Positions 28,480 to 37,837 of a DNA stretch of 64,000 bases are shown in pieces. The notes beneath the pieces were generated by a model. The model made no database searches. It had not been told where the DNA came from and saw only the letters and a list, made by a program, of their open reading frames with translations. The DNA is from Acinetobacter amyesii (GTDB lineage: Bacteria > Pseudomonadota > Gammaproteobacteria > Pseudomonadales > Moraxellaceae), in NCBI RefSeq assembly GCF_002018365.1, contig NZ_MVKX01000002.1, positions 186,001-250,000 on the forward strand, read 5' to 3'. Each line of letters opens with the position of its first letter. The first letter of the stretch is position 1. The translations under genes and the position numbers were made by a program.

Positions 28480-29343
28480 TTGTTTACTGATTTTTTTAGC
28501 TACTTAATCAACAACCCAACTGCGATGTATATCGCAGTTGGGATTTTTAGTCTTTGCATCGGCAGTTTTTTGAATGTGGTGATTTACCGCACGCCGAAGA
28601 TGATGGAACAAGAATGGCGCACGGATTGCCAACTGTTTTTACATCCAGACCAACCGATTATTGATGAAACAAAGATTACCCTGAGTACCCCTGCTTCAAC
28701 CTGTCCAAAATGTAAAACGCCAATTCGTTGGTATCAAAACATTCCAGTCATCAGTTGGATCGTGTTACGCGGAAAATGTGGAAGTTGCAAAAACCCGATC
28801 AGTAGCCGTTATCCACTGATCGAATTACTCACCATGATCTGTGCGCTGATTGTTGTTGCAGTTTTTGGTCCAACCATCCAGATGCTGTTTGGTTTGGTGC
28901 TGACTTATGTATTGATTGCCTTAACATTTATTGACTTTGACACCCAACTTTTACCTGACCGTTATACCCTTCCTTTGGCTGCACTCGGGCTTGGCGTGAA
29001 TAGCTATGCCATTTATACCTCTGCAACCTCAGCCATTTGGGGATATATCATCGGCTTCTTATGCCTATGGGTTGTTTACTATTTATTTAAAATCATCACT
29101 GGCAAAGAAGGTATGGGCTATGGTGACTTTAAGCTTTTAGCTGCCTTGGGTGCATGGATGGGCCCTTTCCTGCTTCCACTGATTGTATTACTCTCTTCAC
29201 TGGTGGGTGCAATCATTGGCATTATTTTGCTCAAAGTCCGTAAAGAAAACCAACCTTTTGCATTTGGTCCCTATATTGCCATCGCCGGATGGATCGCCTT
29301 TTTATGGGGTGATCAAATTATGAAAATTTATTTGGGTCAGTAA
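28480..29343 (+). CDS. pilD: Prepilin peptidase / N-methyltransferase PilD
   Basis: A bifunctional aspartic prepilin peptidase of 287 residues in the inner membrane that cleaves and N-methylates type IV pilins and pseudopilins. The N-terminal methylase-linked domain has the zinc tetracysteine CPKC and CGSC (about 72-107). The catalytic Asp residues are in FIDFDTQLLPD and GMGYGDFKLL. Start is TTG at 28480, preceded by AAGGAAAGG; no ATG gives a full first helix, so the TTG is accepted. Confidence 0.94.
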   Translation: MFTDFFSYLINNPTAMYIAVGIFSLCIGSFLNVVIYRTPKMMEQEWRTDCQLFLHPDQPIIDETKITLSTPASTCPKCKTPIRWYQNIPVISWIVLRGKCGSCKNPISSRYPLIELLTMICALIVVAVFGPTIQMLFGLVLTYVLIALTFIDFDTQLLPDRYTLPLAALGLGVNSYAIYTSATSAIWGYIIGFLCLWVVYYLFKIITGKEGMGYGDFKLLAALGAWMGPFLLPLIVLLSSLVGAIIGIILLKVRKENQPFAFGPYIAIAGWIAFLWGDQIMKIYLGQ

Positions 29344-29352
29344 GGTCGTTGT

Positions 29353-29955
29353 ATGACATTTGTCTTGGGTTTAACAGGTGGTATCGGTAGCGGTAAATCT
29401 GCTGCAAGCAATTGGTTTGAACTCCAAGGCATTCAAGTCGTCGATGCTGATATCGTTGCACGGGAAGTTGTTGAACCTAGTCAACCCGCACTGAATCAAA
29501 TTCAGCAACAATTTGGTGATTGGGTTTTACTTGCAAATGGCGAGTTAAATCGGCGCGCTTTACGTGAACATATCTTTAAGGATCCTACAGCACGTCAAGC
29601 ACTTGAAGCCATTACCCATCCAGCAATACGTCAATCCATTATCCAACAATTAAACGAAGCCACTAGCCCCTATGTCATCTTGGTTTCACCACTGTTATTT
29701 GAAACCAATCAACATGAATTGACCAATCACACCTTGCTGATTGATGCCACGGAACAATTGCAAATTCAGCGTGCATCACAGCGTGATGGTCAAAATATCG
29801 AACAAATCCAAAAAATTATTCAAGTACAAATGCCACGTCAGGAAAAGCAAAAAATTGCAGATGATATCGTGCTGAATGATGGTCATTTAGATCATCTATA
29901 TGCGCAGCTTCGACCCTTACATCTCAAGTACTTAGCGCACGCTGAAAAAAGCTAA
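29353..29955 (+). CDS. coaE: Dephospho-CoA kinase
   Basis: The last step of CoA synthesis, 200 residues, cytosolic. The P-loop is GLTGGIGSGKS at 6-16, then the substrate-binding DADIVAREV and the lid region RASQRDGQN. It lies 9 bases after pilD, the usual position at the end of the pilBCD cluster, and is followed by a bidirectional terminator. Confidence 0.95.
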   Translation: MTFVLGLTGGIGSGKSAASNWFELQGIQVVDADIVAREVVEPSQPALNQIQQQFGDWVLLANGELNRRALREHIFKDPTARQALEAITHPAIRQSIIQQLNEATSPYVILVSPLLFETNQHELTNHTLLIDATEQLQIQRASQRDGQNIEQIQKIIQVQMPRQEKQKIADDIVLNDGHLDHLYAQLRPLHLKYLAHAEKS

Positions 29956-29957
29956 AT

Positions 29958-29988
29958 AAAAAAGCAGTCTTACTCAGACTGCTTTTTT
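29958..29988. terminator. Bidirectional terminator between coaE and the EamA gene
   Basis: AAAAAAGCAGTCT pairs with AGACTGCTTTTTT around TACTC, just past coaE. On the minus strand the stem overlaps the last codons of the convergent transporter gene. Confidence 0.9.
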
Positions 29989-30893
29989 TGTTGTTCGAGT
30001 TGCTGCTCTAGACTATCCTTTCGTCCCAACCATTTCCACGGTTGAATCGCTCCAATCCCCATCCCGACCAATCCGCATACAATTGCAAAACTTAAAGGTT
30101 CATTTAGCAGCGGCACCGCTAAAATCGCAGCAATAAAAGGTGCCAAAGTTACGATGCTTCCGGCTTTAAATGCACCTAAGCGCTTGATCGCCTCTACATA
30201 CGTTAAAGTCGCAATAATCACCACAAAAATACCGTGAAAGATGACTTGCCCAATGAGCTGCAGCGGCTCAGGATCGGACCAATGCTTTGGGAAAAATAGT
30301 AAGTAAATTGGCACAAATATCACAGCAGACCAAATCGCAACCCCCGCCATGGCATGCCAAGCAGAGAGCTTCCATTGCTTAAGCAATACCGTAAATATCC
30401 CCCACCAAATGGCACTGATAAAAAACAGCAAATCACCCAAACCAAACGCTACACCGGTTTCCACATACATCAGATAGCTCATTAAGCTAATAGCAGAAAC
30501 CATAATGACCACACTGATCCATGTATGCTTATCGAGCGGCTGTTTGAAGATCAGAAATGCGGCTATGGCCGTACATAAGGGAATACAACCATTGAGGAAA
30601 ATTGCAGCATGGGCCGCAGGAGCATAATGAAATGCGCTATAGGCTGTTAAACAATAGGTCACCCCACCGAGCATAGCGAGGATAAAAGGCTCTTTCTTCC
30701 ATAAAAAAGCCGTATCTTTTTTATAAATCAAAATTGGCATTAAGATGCAAAATGCCAAAGCAAACCGAAGTGCCGTGATGTCCCAAGCACTGATTCCCCA
30801 ATTGGCGCTTAAACGCGCCGTTAAGGTGAATCCCCCCCAAATACACATGGTAATGAACACATATAAATAACCTTGCTTTTGAGGAGACATCAT
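29970..30893 (-). CDS. EamA/DMT-family transporter
   Basis: An inner-membrane protein of 307 residues with about ten hydrophobic helices arranged as two EamA repeats (about 10-140 and 155-285). The second repeat has the typical GAFKAGSIVTLAPFIAAILAV-type ending. The substrate cannot be told; drug/metabolite exporters of amino acids, purines or other small metabolites belong here. ATG at 30893 was chosen over GTG at 30896 and ATG at 30890; no strong ribosome site separates them. It starts a few bases after rlmB and is probably co-transcribed with it. Confidence 0.8.
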   Translation of the reverse strand: MMSPQKQGYLYVFITMCIWGGFTLTARLSANWGISAWDITALRFALAFCILMPILIYKKDTAFLWKKEPFILAMLGGVTYCLTAYSAFHYAPAAHAAIFLNGCIPLCTAIAAFLIFKQPLDKHTWISVVIMVSAISLMSYLMYVETGVAFGLGDLLFFISAIWWGIFTVLLKQWKLSAWHAMAGVAIWSAVIFVPIYLLFFPKHWSDPEPLQLIGQVIFHGIFVVIIATLTYVEAIKRLGAFKAGSIVTLAPFIAAILAVPLLNEPLSFAIVCGLVGMGIGAIQPWKWLGRKDSLEQQLEQQKKQSE

Positions 30894-30898
30894 CACTG

Positions 30899-31657
30899 CT
30901 ATTTCAATTCATTATTACGTTGACGGCATGCTTCATACAATGCCATACCTGTCGCGACACTGACATTTAAGCTTTGCAAATTGCCGGCCATTGGAATGTA
31001 AACAGTTTGATCACATTGCGCCTGCGTAATAGGACGTAAACCTGTATCTTCAGCGCCCATCACCACACATACACCCGTACCTGTGAAGTCAAAATTTTGA
31101 ATCGGCAATGCTTTTTCATCTAGCATAGTGCCAACCACGCGTACATTAAAGTCTTCTTTGATTTGATCCAATGTACGTGCCAAGTTCGTCACCTGAATAA
31201 ACTTCACTTTTTCAGCACCACCTGCAGCCACTTTACGGGCTGTTGGGGTAAGCGTCGCTGAACGATCACGTGGTGCAATCACCGCTTCAACGCCCATAGC
31301 TGCCGCTGTACGAATACATGCACCAAGGTTATGTGGGTCTGTAATATGATCTAAAGCCAATAGCAACGCATTTGGATTGGCTTGTAATAAAGTCTCTAAA
31401 TCTTTTTCGTTTAAGACTGGATGTGGACGTACAGCCGCAACCACACCCTGATGGAACGGTTGTCCCGCCAGTTTTTCCAAACTATCACGACTAGCTTTTT
31501 GAATGCTGACACCAAACGGTTCTGCCAACTCAAAAATACGTTTTAAACGCTGATCATCACGTCCTTTTAACGCAAATAAAGTTAAAACGCGTTCTGGCTC
31601 AAGTTCCAGTAATGACTCCACTGAATGAACGCCATAATAATATTCCGGTTTCGCCAT
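30899..31657 (-). CDS. rlmB: 23S rRNA (guanosine-2251-2'-O)-methyltransferase RlmB
   Basis: A SPOUT methyltransferase of 252 residues. The N-terminal L30-like substrate domain (about 1-75) starts YYYGVHSVESLLE; the catalytic knot domain has the motifs LDHITDPHNLGACIRTAAAMG, VMGAEDTGLRP and the final IPMAGNLQSLNVSVATGMALYE, with the conserved Asn and Glu residues. ATG at 31657 is preceded by AGAGGT. It heads a two-gene unit with the EamA transporter. Confidence 0.95.
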   Translation of the reverse strand: MAKPEYYYGVHSVESLLELEPERVLTLFALKGRDDQRLKRIFELAEPFGVSIQKASRDSLEKLAGQPFHQGVVAAVRPHPVLNEKDLETLLQANPNALLLALDHITDPHNLGACIRTAAAMGVEAVIAPRDRSATLTPTARKVAAGGAEKVKFIQVTNLARTLDQIKEDFNVRVVGTMLDEKALPIQNFDFTGTGVCVVMGAEDTGLRPITQAQCDQTVYIPMAGNLQSLNVSVATGMALYEACRQRNNELK

Positions 31658-31731
31658 GAACGACCTCTAATTTGCAAACTTCGATAAACTTTTGAACAGG
31701 GTATATATCCCTAGAGCACAGCATAGGCTGC

Positions 31732-31770
31732 CAAAAAGAAAAATCCTGCAAAGCAAGCTTTACAGGATTT
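31732..31770 (-). terminator. Terminator downstream of ppnP
   Basis: AAATCCTG-AAAG pairs with CTTT-CAGGATTT around CAAG, with one C-A bulge pair. On the minus strand it is followed by a T-rich tract, so it ends the ppnP transcript. Confidence 0.65.
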
Positions 31771-31833
31771 ATGCTATGACACATAGTTTAACCGATTTAA
31801 GGTTAAAAAACTGTGCCTAAATTGATTGAATCA

Positions 31834-32157
31834 TTAGCCTTCTAAGTGGCACACATAATCCAAGACTTCGTCTGTTTCAATTTTAAAACGGCTATTACCT
31901 GGCACGTAGAACGATTGGCCCGCACGGAATAATTCGCTTTCTTCGCTATCTGCAATTTGAACACGACATTCGCCTGAAATAATTTCCATACGTTCAGGTA
32001 CATGAGTTTCAAAAGTCAGCGCTTGTTCAGTTGGAAGCAACACACCCAGTGTTTTCTTTGTTCCATCTTCAAATTGCACAGTATGGCTGATGCATAGACC
32101 GCCAAAATAAACATTTGATTTTTTGATTACCGATACATGATCAAACTGTGCTGACAT
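31834..32157 (-). CDS. ppnP: Pyrimidine/purine nucleoside phosphorylase PpnP
   Basis: A cupin-fold phosphorylase of 107 residues (former DUF1255/YaiE). The family splits several nucleosides with phosphate into free base and ribose-1-phosphate. Typical segments are [46 protein letters not shown] and the closing [13 protein letters not shown]. Monocistronic. Confidence 0.92.
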   Translation of the reverse strand: MSAQFDHVSVIKKSNVYFGGLCISHTVQFEDGTKKTLGVLLPTEQALTFETHVPERMEIISGECRVQIADSEESELFRAGQSFYVPGNSRFKIETDEVLDYVCHLEG

Positions 32158-32755
32158 GCGTTTTCTCCAGATAAAGCATATTTATAATATTTTGATCGAT
32201 GTAGTTTAATTGTGCTGCAAAAACTAATCAATCTGTGTTGAAAACTGTGCGATAGATAATTACAAAAATCTGAGTACCGGATGTGCCCCAATTTCATCCC
32301 ATCACCTCAACATTTAGAGTCTAAAACAAGCTGTGCCGTTGTACAAAATACTTTTTTGTTTCATCCACTAAAGTCCTAGTTAGGGTTGATCGAAACACTG
32401 CAAACTTATTTCAAAAAACTAGCAGTGTGATGAATCATATTGGTAGATTTGAGTGACCAAATCATGACGCTTTATGGCAATAACACGCTAGATTAAATAC
32501 AAGAATACATACACAAACGTGTTTTGTGAGGAATTGGCAGGATATTGGATGGTTTCAGCTCACGTTATGCAAGATCATCTACCCTTTGCATCACAACACT
32601 ACGTGCATACAGCGGATACGAAACTAATTTCTAATTAAACTGAAATTTAAGATAGAATTATGAGGTTTTTCGTCATCTTAAAATAAAACTTGTCTTGTGA
32701 CCAAAACAAAACTTAATTATCTTTAACTAGAACTTTTCGCAGCTCGGATGCGTTT
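32158..32755. other. 598-base intergenic region, divergent ppnP/recN
   Basis: No supported gene. It contains short inverted repeats (CACTGC with GCAGTG; CACAAA with TTTGTG at 32512-32528) and a 29-codon open frame at 32549-32638 with an AGGA-like site, which I do not call as a gene. A weak candidate recN promoter (TTGTCT, 17 bases, TTAATT) lies within the last 70 bases. Confidence 0.5.
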
Positions 32756-34417
32756 ATGCTGACACATTTAACTCTGATCAATTTTGCATTAGCCGACCAT
32801 TTAGCCATCGACATTGAACAAGGCTTTAATGTCCTGACGGGTGAAACAGGTGCAGGTAAATCTTTACTTCTAGACGCATTATCAGCTTGCTTAGGTGAAC
32901 GTACAGACACCAACTATGTGCGCTATGGATCAGACAAAGCCGATGTGACAGCGACCTTTAGCTATCAAGAGCACAGTCCTGAAGCGCTTTGGCTCAAAGA
33001 ACACGAACTAGATGATGAGTCTGGCGAAATCCATTTACGTCGCGTGATTTTTGCAACAGGTCGCAGCAAGGCATGGATAAATGGACGTCCGAGCAGCTTA
33101 TCCGAATTAAAAGAAATTGGCCGCTTATTGGTTCAACTCTATAGCCAACACAGCCAACAACAACTTTTAGAACCACCCTACCCAAAACATTGGCTGGATC
33201 GTTATTACAATTTTTATCAGCCTGCTCAAGCCGTGCGTGATGCTTATAGCAAATGGCAAAAGGACATTCGTCAGCACCAAGCAGCACTCGACGCCCAAGC
33301 CACACGTAAGCAACGGATAGAAACGCTTGAACTTCAATTGGAAGAACTTGAAGACGTTGTGCAAACGGACTACAAGGAAATCGAGCAAGAATTTGACCGT
33401 CTCAGTCATCATGAACATATCATGCAAGATTGTAGCTATGGTCTAAATGCCCTCGATGACGCCGAGCAAAATATCAATCAAGAAATGGGCGCGATCATTC
33501 GTCGGATTGAATCGCATGCAGGACGTAGTGAACAACTTTCTGAAATTTATACGTCGCTGCTGAACGCTCAAAGTGAAATTGAAGACGCGACAGCAAATTT
33601 ACGTCAGTTTATTGATCGTCAAAGTTTCGATCCTGAACGTATGGACGAATTAAACACTAAACTCGAAGTCTTTCATCGCTTAGCGCGTAAATATCGTACT
33701 CAGCCTGAAGACTTAAAAAATGATTATGATGCGTGGCAGCTTGAGCTTGAACAATTACATCAGCTTGAAGATCCTGAAACCTTAGCTGAACAAGTGGAAG
33801 TGTCTCATCAAGACTTTTTAGCCAAAGCACAGCATTTGGATGATATTCGTCGTGAAGCGTCTACCCCATTGGCGAAGCAATTGACTGAACAAGTGAAGCA
33901 GCTCGCGCTCCCAGAAGCACATTTTGAATTTAAGTTTGAACCTCTAGAACAAGCTTCAAGTGAAGGTTTAAGCTTTATTCAACTCCTGTTCACCGCAAAC
34001 AAAGGGATTCCTGCTCAGCCTTTAGCACGCGTGGCATCGGGGGGTGAATTGTCACGTATCGCCTTAGTCATGCAAGTGATGAATGCTGAAAAAACTGAAT
34101 CCGAAGTGTTAGTCTTTGATGAAATTGATGTCGGGATCAGTGGCGGAACGGCAGAAATTGTCGGACGTTTGTTGGCTGATTTGGCACAGCATGTTCAAAT
34201 TTTATGTATTACTCACCAAGCCCAAGTCGCTGCTCAATCTGACCAACATCTTTTGGTGAAAAAACGTCAAACGGATCCTGCAAGCAGTACCATTATCGAA
34301 TTAGAAGAAGATGATCGGATTCAAGAGCTGGCTCGAATGACCGGTGGGGTGGAGATTAGTCAAACGACCTTACAACACGCAAAACAATTACGACAATTAA
34401 AATTTCAACATAGTTAA
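32756..34417 (+). CDS. recN: DNA repair protein RecN
   Basis: An SMC-like ATPase of 553 residues for double-strand break repair. The N-terminal head has Walker A GETGAGKS near 29-36. Coiled-coil regions occupy about 150-230 and 290-360. The C-terminal head has the signature VASGGELSRIALVMQV, Walker B VLVFDEIDVGISGGTA and CITHQAQVAAQSDQH. Length matches E. coli RecN. Acinetobacter lacks a classical LexA, so regulation may differ from the E. coli SOS response; I see no CTG-N10-CAG box upstream. Confidence 0.95.
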   Translation: MLTHLTLINFALADHLAIDIEQGFNVLTGETGAGKSLLLDALSACLGERTDTNYVRYGSDKADVTATFSYQEHSPEALWLKEHELDDESGEIHLRRVIFATGRSKAWINGRPSSLSELKEIGRLLVQLYSQHSQQQLLEPPYPKHWLDRYYNFYQPAQAVRDAYSKWQKDIRQHQAALDAQATRKQRIETLELQLEELEDVVQTDYKEIEQEFDRLSHHEHIMQDCSYGLNALDDAEQNINQEMGAIIRRIESHAGRSEQLSEIYTSLLNAQSEIEDATANLRQFIDRQSFDPERMDELNTKLEVFHRLARKYRTQPEDLKNDYDAWQLELEQLHQLEDPETLAEQVEVSHQDFLAKAQHLDDIRREASTPLAKQLTEQVKQLALPEAHFEFKFEPLEQASSEGLSFIQLLFTANKGIPAQPLARVASGGELSRIALVMQVMNAEKTESEVLVFDEIDVGISGGTAEIVGRLLADLAQHVQILCITHQAQVAAQSDQHLLVKKRQTDPASSTIIELEEDDRIQELARMTGGVEISQTTLQHAKQLRQLKFQHS

Positions 34418-34431
34418 TTTTAATTGTTTTT

Positions 34432-34469
34432 AAAAAAGCCTGTGGATTAAAAACTACACAGGCTTTTTT
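34432..34469. terminator. Bidirectional terminator after recN
   Basis: AAAAAAGCCTGTG pairs with CACAGGCTTTTTT around a 12-base loop, between recN and the convergent secreted-protein gene. Confidence 0.88.
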
Positions 34470-34479
34470 CTTAAACACA

Positions 34480-35205
34480 CTATTTGACAATTTCCTGATA
34501 TACAAAGGCTTTCGAGCCTAAGGTATAGCGTAAATATTTATACTGCGGCTGATGTTGTTGATTGAGCAACATTACATCCACGTGTTTCGGACTGATTTTG
34601 AGATATTCATTCCCGCTACGACGATCGGTTTCATAATGGCAGTCATAATCTACCGAGATTTGATCTAGTTTCTTTTGCTTAGTTTGAAATACATAAGATT
34701 TAAGTAACTGTTTTGGCCCAACTTCAACGGCCCTTAGATGATGTAATCCACTGCAATTATCACCTTTATAATAACTCTTCACCAAATATACGGTTTTATT
34801 GTGGATGTTGACCGGTAAAATTTGATTGATATAACCTGAATCAAATGGATCTAAATGTTGCGTTTTTCCCGTTGCATATTGCACATAGCTACTCCACTCT
34901 CCCATGGTGCCTCCGCCAGACACATCAAAACTATAAAATTTAAGTTTTTTATCTGGTGAATATTGAACATGAACAAAACCTTGCTTTTCCAGTTGCGTAA
35001 ATCCGTAGTGAAAACTGCTGGGATCTGCCGCGATGACATCCACAATTTCACGTTCTATCGCTTCATTGACCTCATAAAAATTTAAGTTTTTATATTTTTT
35101 AATTACTTGCGATTCATGTTTTTGTAAGTCAGCACTTCCTGCAAAGCCCGAAATAGGCAGGCTTGCACAGAGTGCCATCCCTATTATTTTTGAAAAATGT
35201 GTCAT
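34480..35205 (-). CDS. Secreted protein of unknown function
   Basis: A 241-residue protein with a signal peptide: MTHFSKIIGMALCASLPISGFAGS, cleavage likely after GFA. The mature part is soluble, has two Cys residues (in DNCSG and DYDCHYE) that could form a disulfide, and is rich in Tyr and Lys. No family was recognised. It is monocistronic, with a signal and Cys pattern consistent with a periplasmic location. Confidence 0.65.
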   Translation of the reverse strand: MTHFSKIIGMALCASLPISGFAGSADLQKHESQVIKKYKNLNFYEVNEAIEREIVDVIAADPSSFHYGFTQLEKQGFVHVQYSPDKKLKFYSFDVSGGGTMGEWSSYVQYATGKTQHLDPFDSGYINQILPVNIHNKTVYLVKSYYKGDNCSGLHHLRAVEVGPKQLLKSYVFQTKQKKLDQISVDYDCHYETDRRSGNEYLKISPKHVDVMLLNQQHQPQYKYLRYTLGSKAFVYQEIVK

Positions 35206-35495
35206 TGTTGCACCCTCAGTTTATCCTGCTATTTTAAGCAATCTCAGTCATCAATCACGTATATCTTCTCCTCGCTTTTGTACTGCTGTTGTTCAAATAA
35301 CCAATTAACTCTTCACAATTCACCACATTGCAGACCTGCCTGCACGATGAAGATTTTTATCATGCCCCTCACCGGTCGAGCATGACAAATATTGAATTTG
35401 CAGAAAAACTCATTGTTGAAAACTTGTGAGTCTAGTATGTTGATAAATACAACGTTATTCGAATGAAACTTACCCCAATAAGGAGAAGCCATTAG

Positions 35496-36050
35496 GTGAC
35501 TAAACAATACCTCACACACCGCTGCCTGATTGCTCCACCCGAAATGAACGATGAATTCTTTGCCAATACGGTGATTTATTTGGCGCGACATGATGAAGAT
35601 GGAGCTCAAGGCATCATTATTAATCGTCCATCAGGTTTACAGATCAAAGAACTCTTGAATGATTTGGAAATTGAGGCAGATAATGTGCATCCTCATGAAG
35701 TGTTGCAAGGTGGTCCTTTGCGCCCAGAGGCAGGTTTTGTTCTTCATACCGGTCAACCGACATGGCATTCATCTATTGCTGTGGGTGAAAATGTCTGTAT
35801 TACCACGTCTAAAGATATTTTAGATGCGATTGCACACAATGAAGGTGTGGGTCGTTATCAGGTGGCTCTAGGCTATGCCAGTTGGGGTAAAAGCCAATTA
35901 GAAGAAGAAATTGCTCGGGGTGATTGGCTCATTTGTGACTCAGACATGGATTTAATATTTAACTTACCTTATGACGACCGCTGGGACGCTGCCTATAAAA
36001 AAATGGGCGTAGACCGCATGTGGTTATCATCTGAGATTGGACATGCCTGA
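35496..36050 (+). CDS. yqgE: YqgE/AlgH family protein
   Basis: A 184-residue member of the UPF0301 (YqgE/AlgH) family, with [40 protein letters not shown] at the start and [15 protein letters not shown] in the middle. The biochemical role is not settled; in Pseudomonas it is linked to alginate regulation. GTG start at 35496 is supported by AAGGAGA nine bases upstream. It overlaps ruvX by 8 bases, the conserved pairing. Confidence 0.92.
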   Translation: MTKQYLTHRCLIAPPEMNDEFFANTVIYLARHDEDGAQGIIINRPSGLQIKELLNDLEIEADNVHPHEVLQGGPLRPEAGFVLHTGQPTWHSSIAVGENVCITTSKDILDAIAHNEGVGRYQVALGYASWGKSQLEEEIARGDWLICDSDMDLIFNLPYDDRWDAAYKKMGVDRMWLSSEIGHA

Positions 36051-36486
36051 TTTACCACAATATCAAATGATTATGGCCTTTGACTTTGGCACACAAAAAA
36101 CAGGAATGGCTGTGGGACAAGCCCTGATTGAAAGTGCAAATCCCCTGCCACTCTTTCCCATGAAAGATGGCATTCCCAATTGGGATAATCTACTCAAGAT
36201 TGTGAAACAGTATCAGCCGGATTTGTTCATCGTGGGTCTACCGCTCAATATGGATGATAGCGAATCTGAACTCTCCACACGTGCGCGTAAATTTGCACGA
36301 CGCCTTCGCCACCAAACCAATATTGAAACCTTGATGGTCGATGAACGCTTAACTACACGTGAAGCGCGTGATGAATTAGATCACTATCAAGCCCAAGGCC
36401 GTGCGAAGAATCTTTCTGCCGACAGCCTTGCTGCAGCATTGTTTATTGAAAGTTGGTATCGAAATCAAGTCGGACTAAAACCTTAA
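36043..36486 (+). CDS. ruvX: Holliday junction resolvase-like / pre-16S rRNA nuclease YqgF
   Basis: An RNase H-fold protein of 147 residues. Catalytic acidic motifs are visible: [15 protein letters not shown] at the start, [12 protein letters not shown], and [11 protein letters not shown], followed by [12 protein letters not shown]. In E. coli the family completes 16S rRNA 5'-end processing. ATG at 36043 was chosen; the TTG at 36037 would add only two residues. It overlaps yqgE and ends at a clear terminator. Confidence 0.93.
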   Translation: MPDLPQYQMIMAFDFGTQKTGMAVGQALIESANPLPLFPMKDGIPNWDNLLKIVKQYQPDLFIVGLPLNMDDSESELSTRARKFARRLRHQTNIETLMVDERLTTREARDELDHYQAQGRAKNLSADSLAAALFIESWYRNQVGLKP

Positions 36487-36509
36487 GCGCTTTCAACAAA
36501 CAGGCAAAT

Positions 36510-36539
36510 AAAAAAGCATCCGAAAAAGGATGCTTTTTT
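36510..36539 (+). terminator. Terminator of yqgE-ruvX
   Basis: AAAAAAGCATCC pairs with GGATGCTTTTTT around a six-base A-rich loop, 24 bases past ruvX. Confidence 0.9.
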
Positions 36540-36591
36540 ATGCACAAGATTGATCACTCAATGCTGCGCAAATGAAATGATTGGGGATAAC

Positions 36592-37596
36592 TTAGTTTTT
36601 ATCCACAATATGAATCGTGGTGGTTCGACCTGCAACAAAAGCCAACTGATCATGCGGCACTTCATCCAGTACAATTTTCACTGGTACACGCTGTGCCAAA
36701 CGGACCCAACTAAAGGTTGGATTGACATTAGCCAGTAAGCCATCAGTCGACGTACGTTCACGGTCTTCAATCCCTGTGGCAACGCCTTGTACATGGCCTT
36801 TATAAACTTCAGAACTTCCCATCAGTTGGATTGTTGCAGGTGCGCCAACATAGATTTTATCCAGTTTGGTTTCTTCAAAATATCCCACTACATATAATTG
36901 TTGACGGTCTATTAAGGCCGCTACAGCTTGTCCGACTTTGACGTAATTCCCTGCTTTGAGTTCAAAGTTAGACAATGTTCCATCAGTCGGTGCAACCACT
37001 TCCGAACGTTTTAAATTCAACTCAGCCAAATGCAAACTGCTATTCGCCGCTTCAATCAGGGCTTTTTGCTGCACCACACTGGCTTTGGCTTGCTCAATCG
37101 CTGCCTGAGTTTGCTCATGCTCTGCATGTGATTGATCACGTACTGCAAACATTTGATCTTGTTCTTGTTTTGAAATCGCGCCGTCCATCAAACTTGCATA
37201 ACGATTGGCATTTTTATCTGCAAGATTAATATTGGCTTGTGACTTCACTAGATTGGCTTTGGCTTCAGCAAGCTGCGCTTCAGCCCCTGCTAGTCCTGCT
37301 TTGGCTTTCGCCAAGTCAGATTTGGCTTGCTCAACATCCAAAGCTTGACGTGCCACATCTATACGAAACAGCACTTGGCCTTTTTTCACTTGTTGGTTGT
37401 CTTGAACCAAAACGTCTGTGACCAAACCTGAAACATCCGATGACACTTGAATCACGTCACCACGTACCCGTCCATCACGCGTCCAAGGTTCCGAATTGTA
37501 ATAGTCCCAAATATGTTTCAGCGCAAGTAATGCGCCACATAGCACGATTATCAACAATACAGGCCGAACATATTTTCGGACATTCAAATTGGTCAT
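36592..37596 (-). CDS. AaeA-like periplasmic adaptor (HlyD/membrane fusion protein)
   Basis: A membrane fusion protein of 334 residues: one N-terminal membrane helix (about 9-28), a lipoyl-like half (VLVQDNQQVKKGQVLFRID), a long alanine-rich coiled-coil hairpin (about 80-190), a second lipoyl half (VVAPTDGTLSNFELKAGNYVKVGQ) and a beta-barrel domain. It resembles AaeA, the adaptor for aromatic carboxylate export. Third gene of the FUSC-DUF1656-HlyD operon on the minus strand; a TolC-type outer channel would complete the pump. Confidence 0.87.
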   Translation of the reverse strand: MTNLNVRKYVRPVLLIIVLCGALLALKHIWDYYNSEPWTRDGRVRGDVIQVSSDVSGLVTDVLVQDNQQVKKGQVLFRIDVARQALDVEQAKSDLAKAKAGLAGAEAQLAEAKANLVKSQANINLADKNANRYASLMDGAISKQEQDQMFAVRDQSHAEHEQTQAAIEQAKASVVQQKALIEAANSSLHLAELNLKRSEVVAPTDGTLSNFELKAGNYVKVGQAVAALIDRQQLYVVGYFEETKLDKIYVGAPATIQLMGSSEVYKGHVQGVATGIEDRERTSTDGLLANVNPTFSWVRLAQRVPVKIVLDEVPHDQLAFVAGRTTTIHIVDKN

Positions 37597-37630
37597 ACGA
37601 TTACCTCAATCATTTCATTTTTTAGGGGGC

Positions 37631-37837
37631 TTAGAACTGGCAGAAAATAAAGATTTCATGCACCAGCCAAAGCAACATCACAAATACACCCAAATAAAAA
37701 ATATTGGGCATCGGCACCCAATCTGGCGCCATCCATCGGTCAAGCAAACGCATGATGACCCGCAATAACAAATAGGCCAATACCGCTTGAATCAATAGAA
37801 TGGGCACATAGACGCCATACACATTTAGCTCACCCAT
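37631..37837 (-). CDS. AaeX-like small membrane protein (DUF1656)
   Basis: A protein of 68 residues with two hydrophobic helices (about 8-30 and 43-66) and the family start GELNVYGVYVPILL. Small proteins of this type sit between the adaptor and FUSC pump genes in aae-like operons. It overlaps the upstream FUSC gene by eight bases and is 34 bases from the adaptor gene. Confidence 0.88.
   Translation of the reverse strand: MGELNVYGVYVPILLIQAVLAYLLLRVIMRLLDRWMAPDWVPMPNIFYLGVFVMLLWLVHEIFIFCQF

Noticed and set aside
32549..32638. A 29-codon gene before recN
   Set aside because: Too short, no recognisable composition or partner and only a weak ribosome site; kept only as part of the gap finding.
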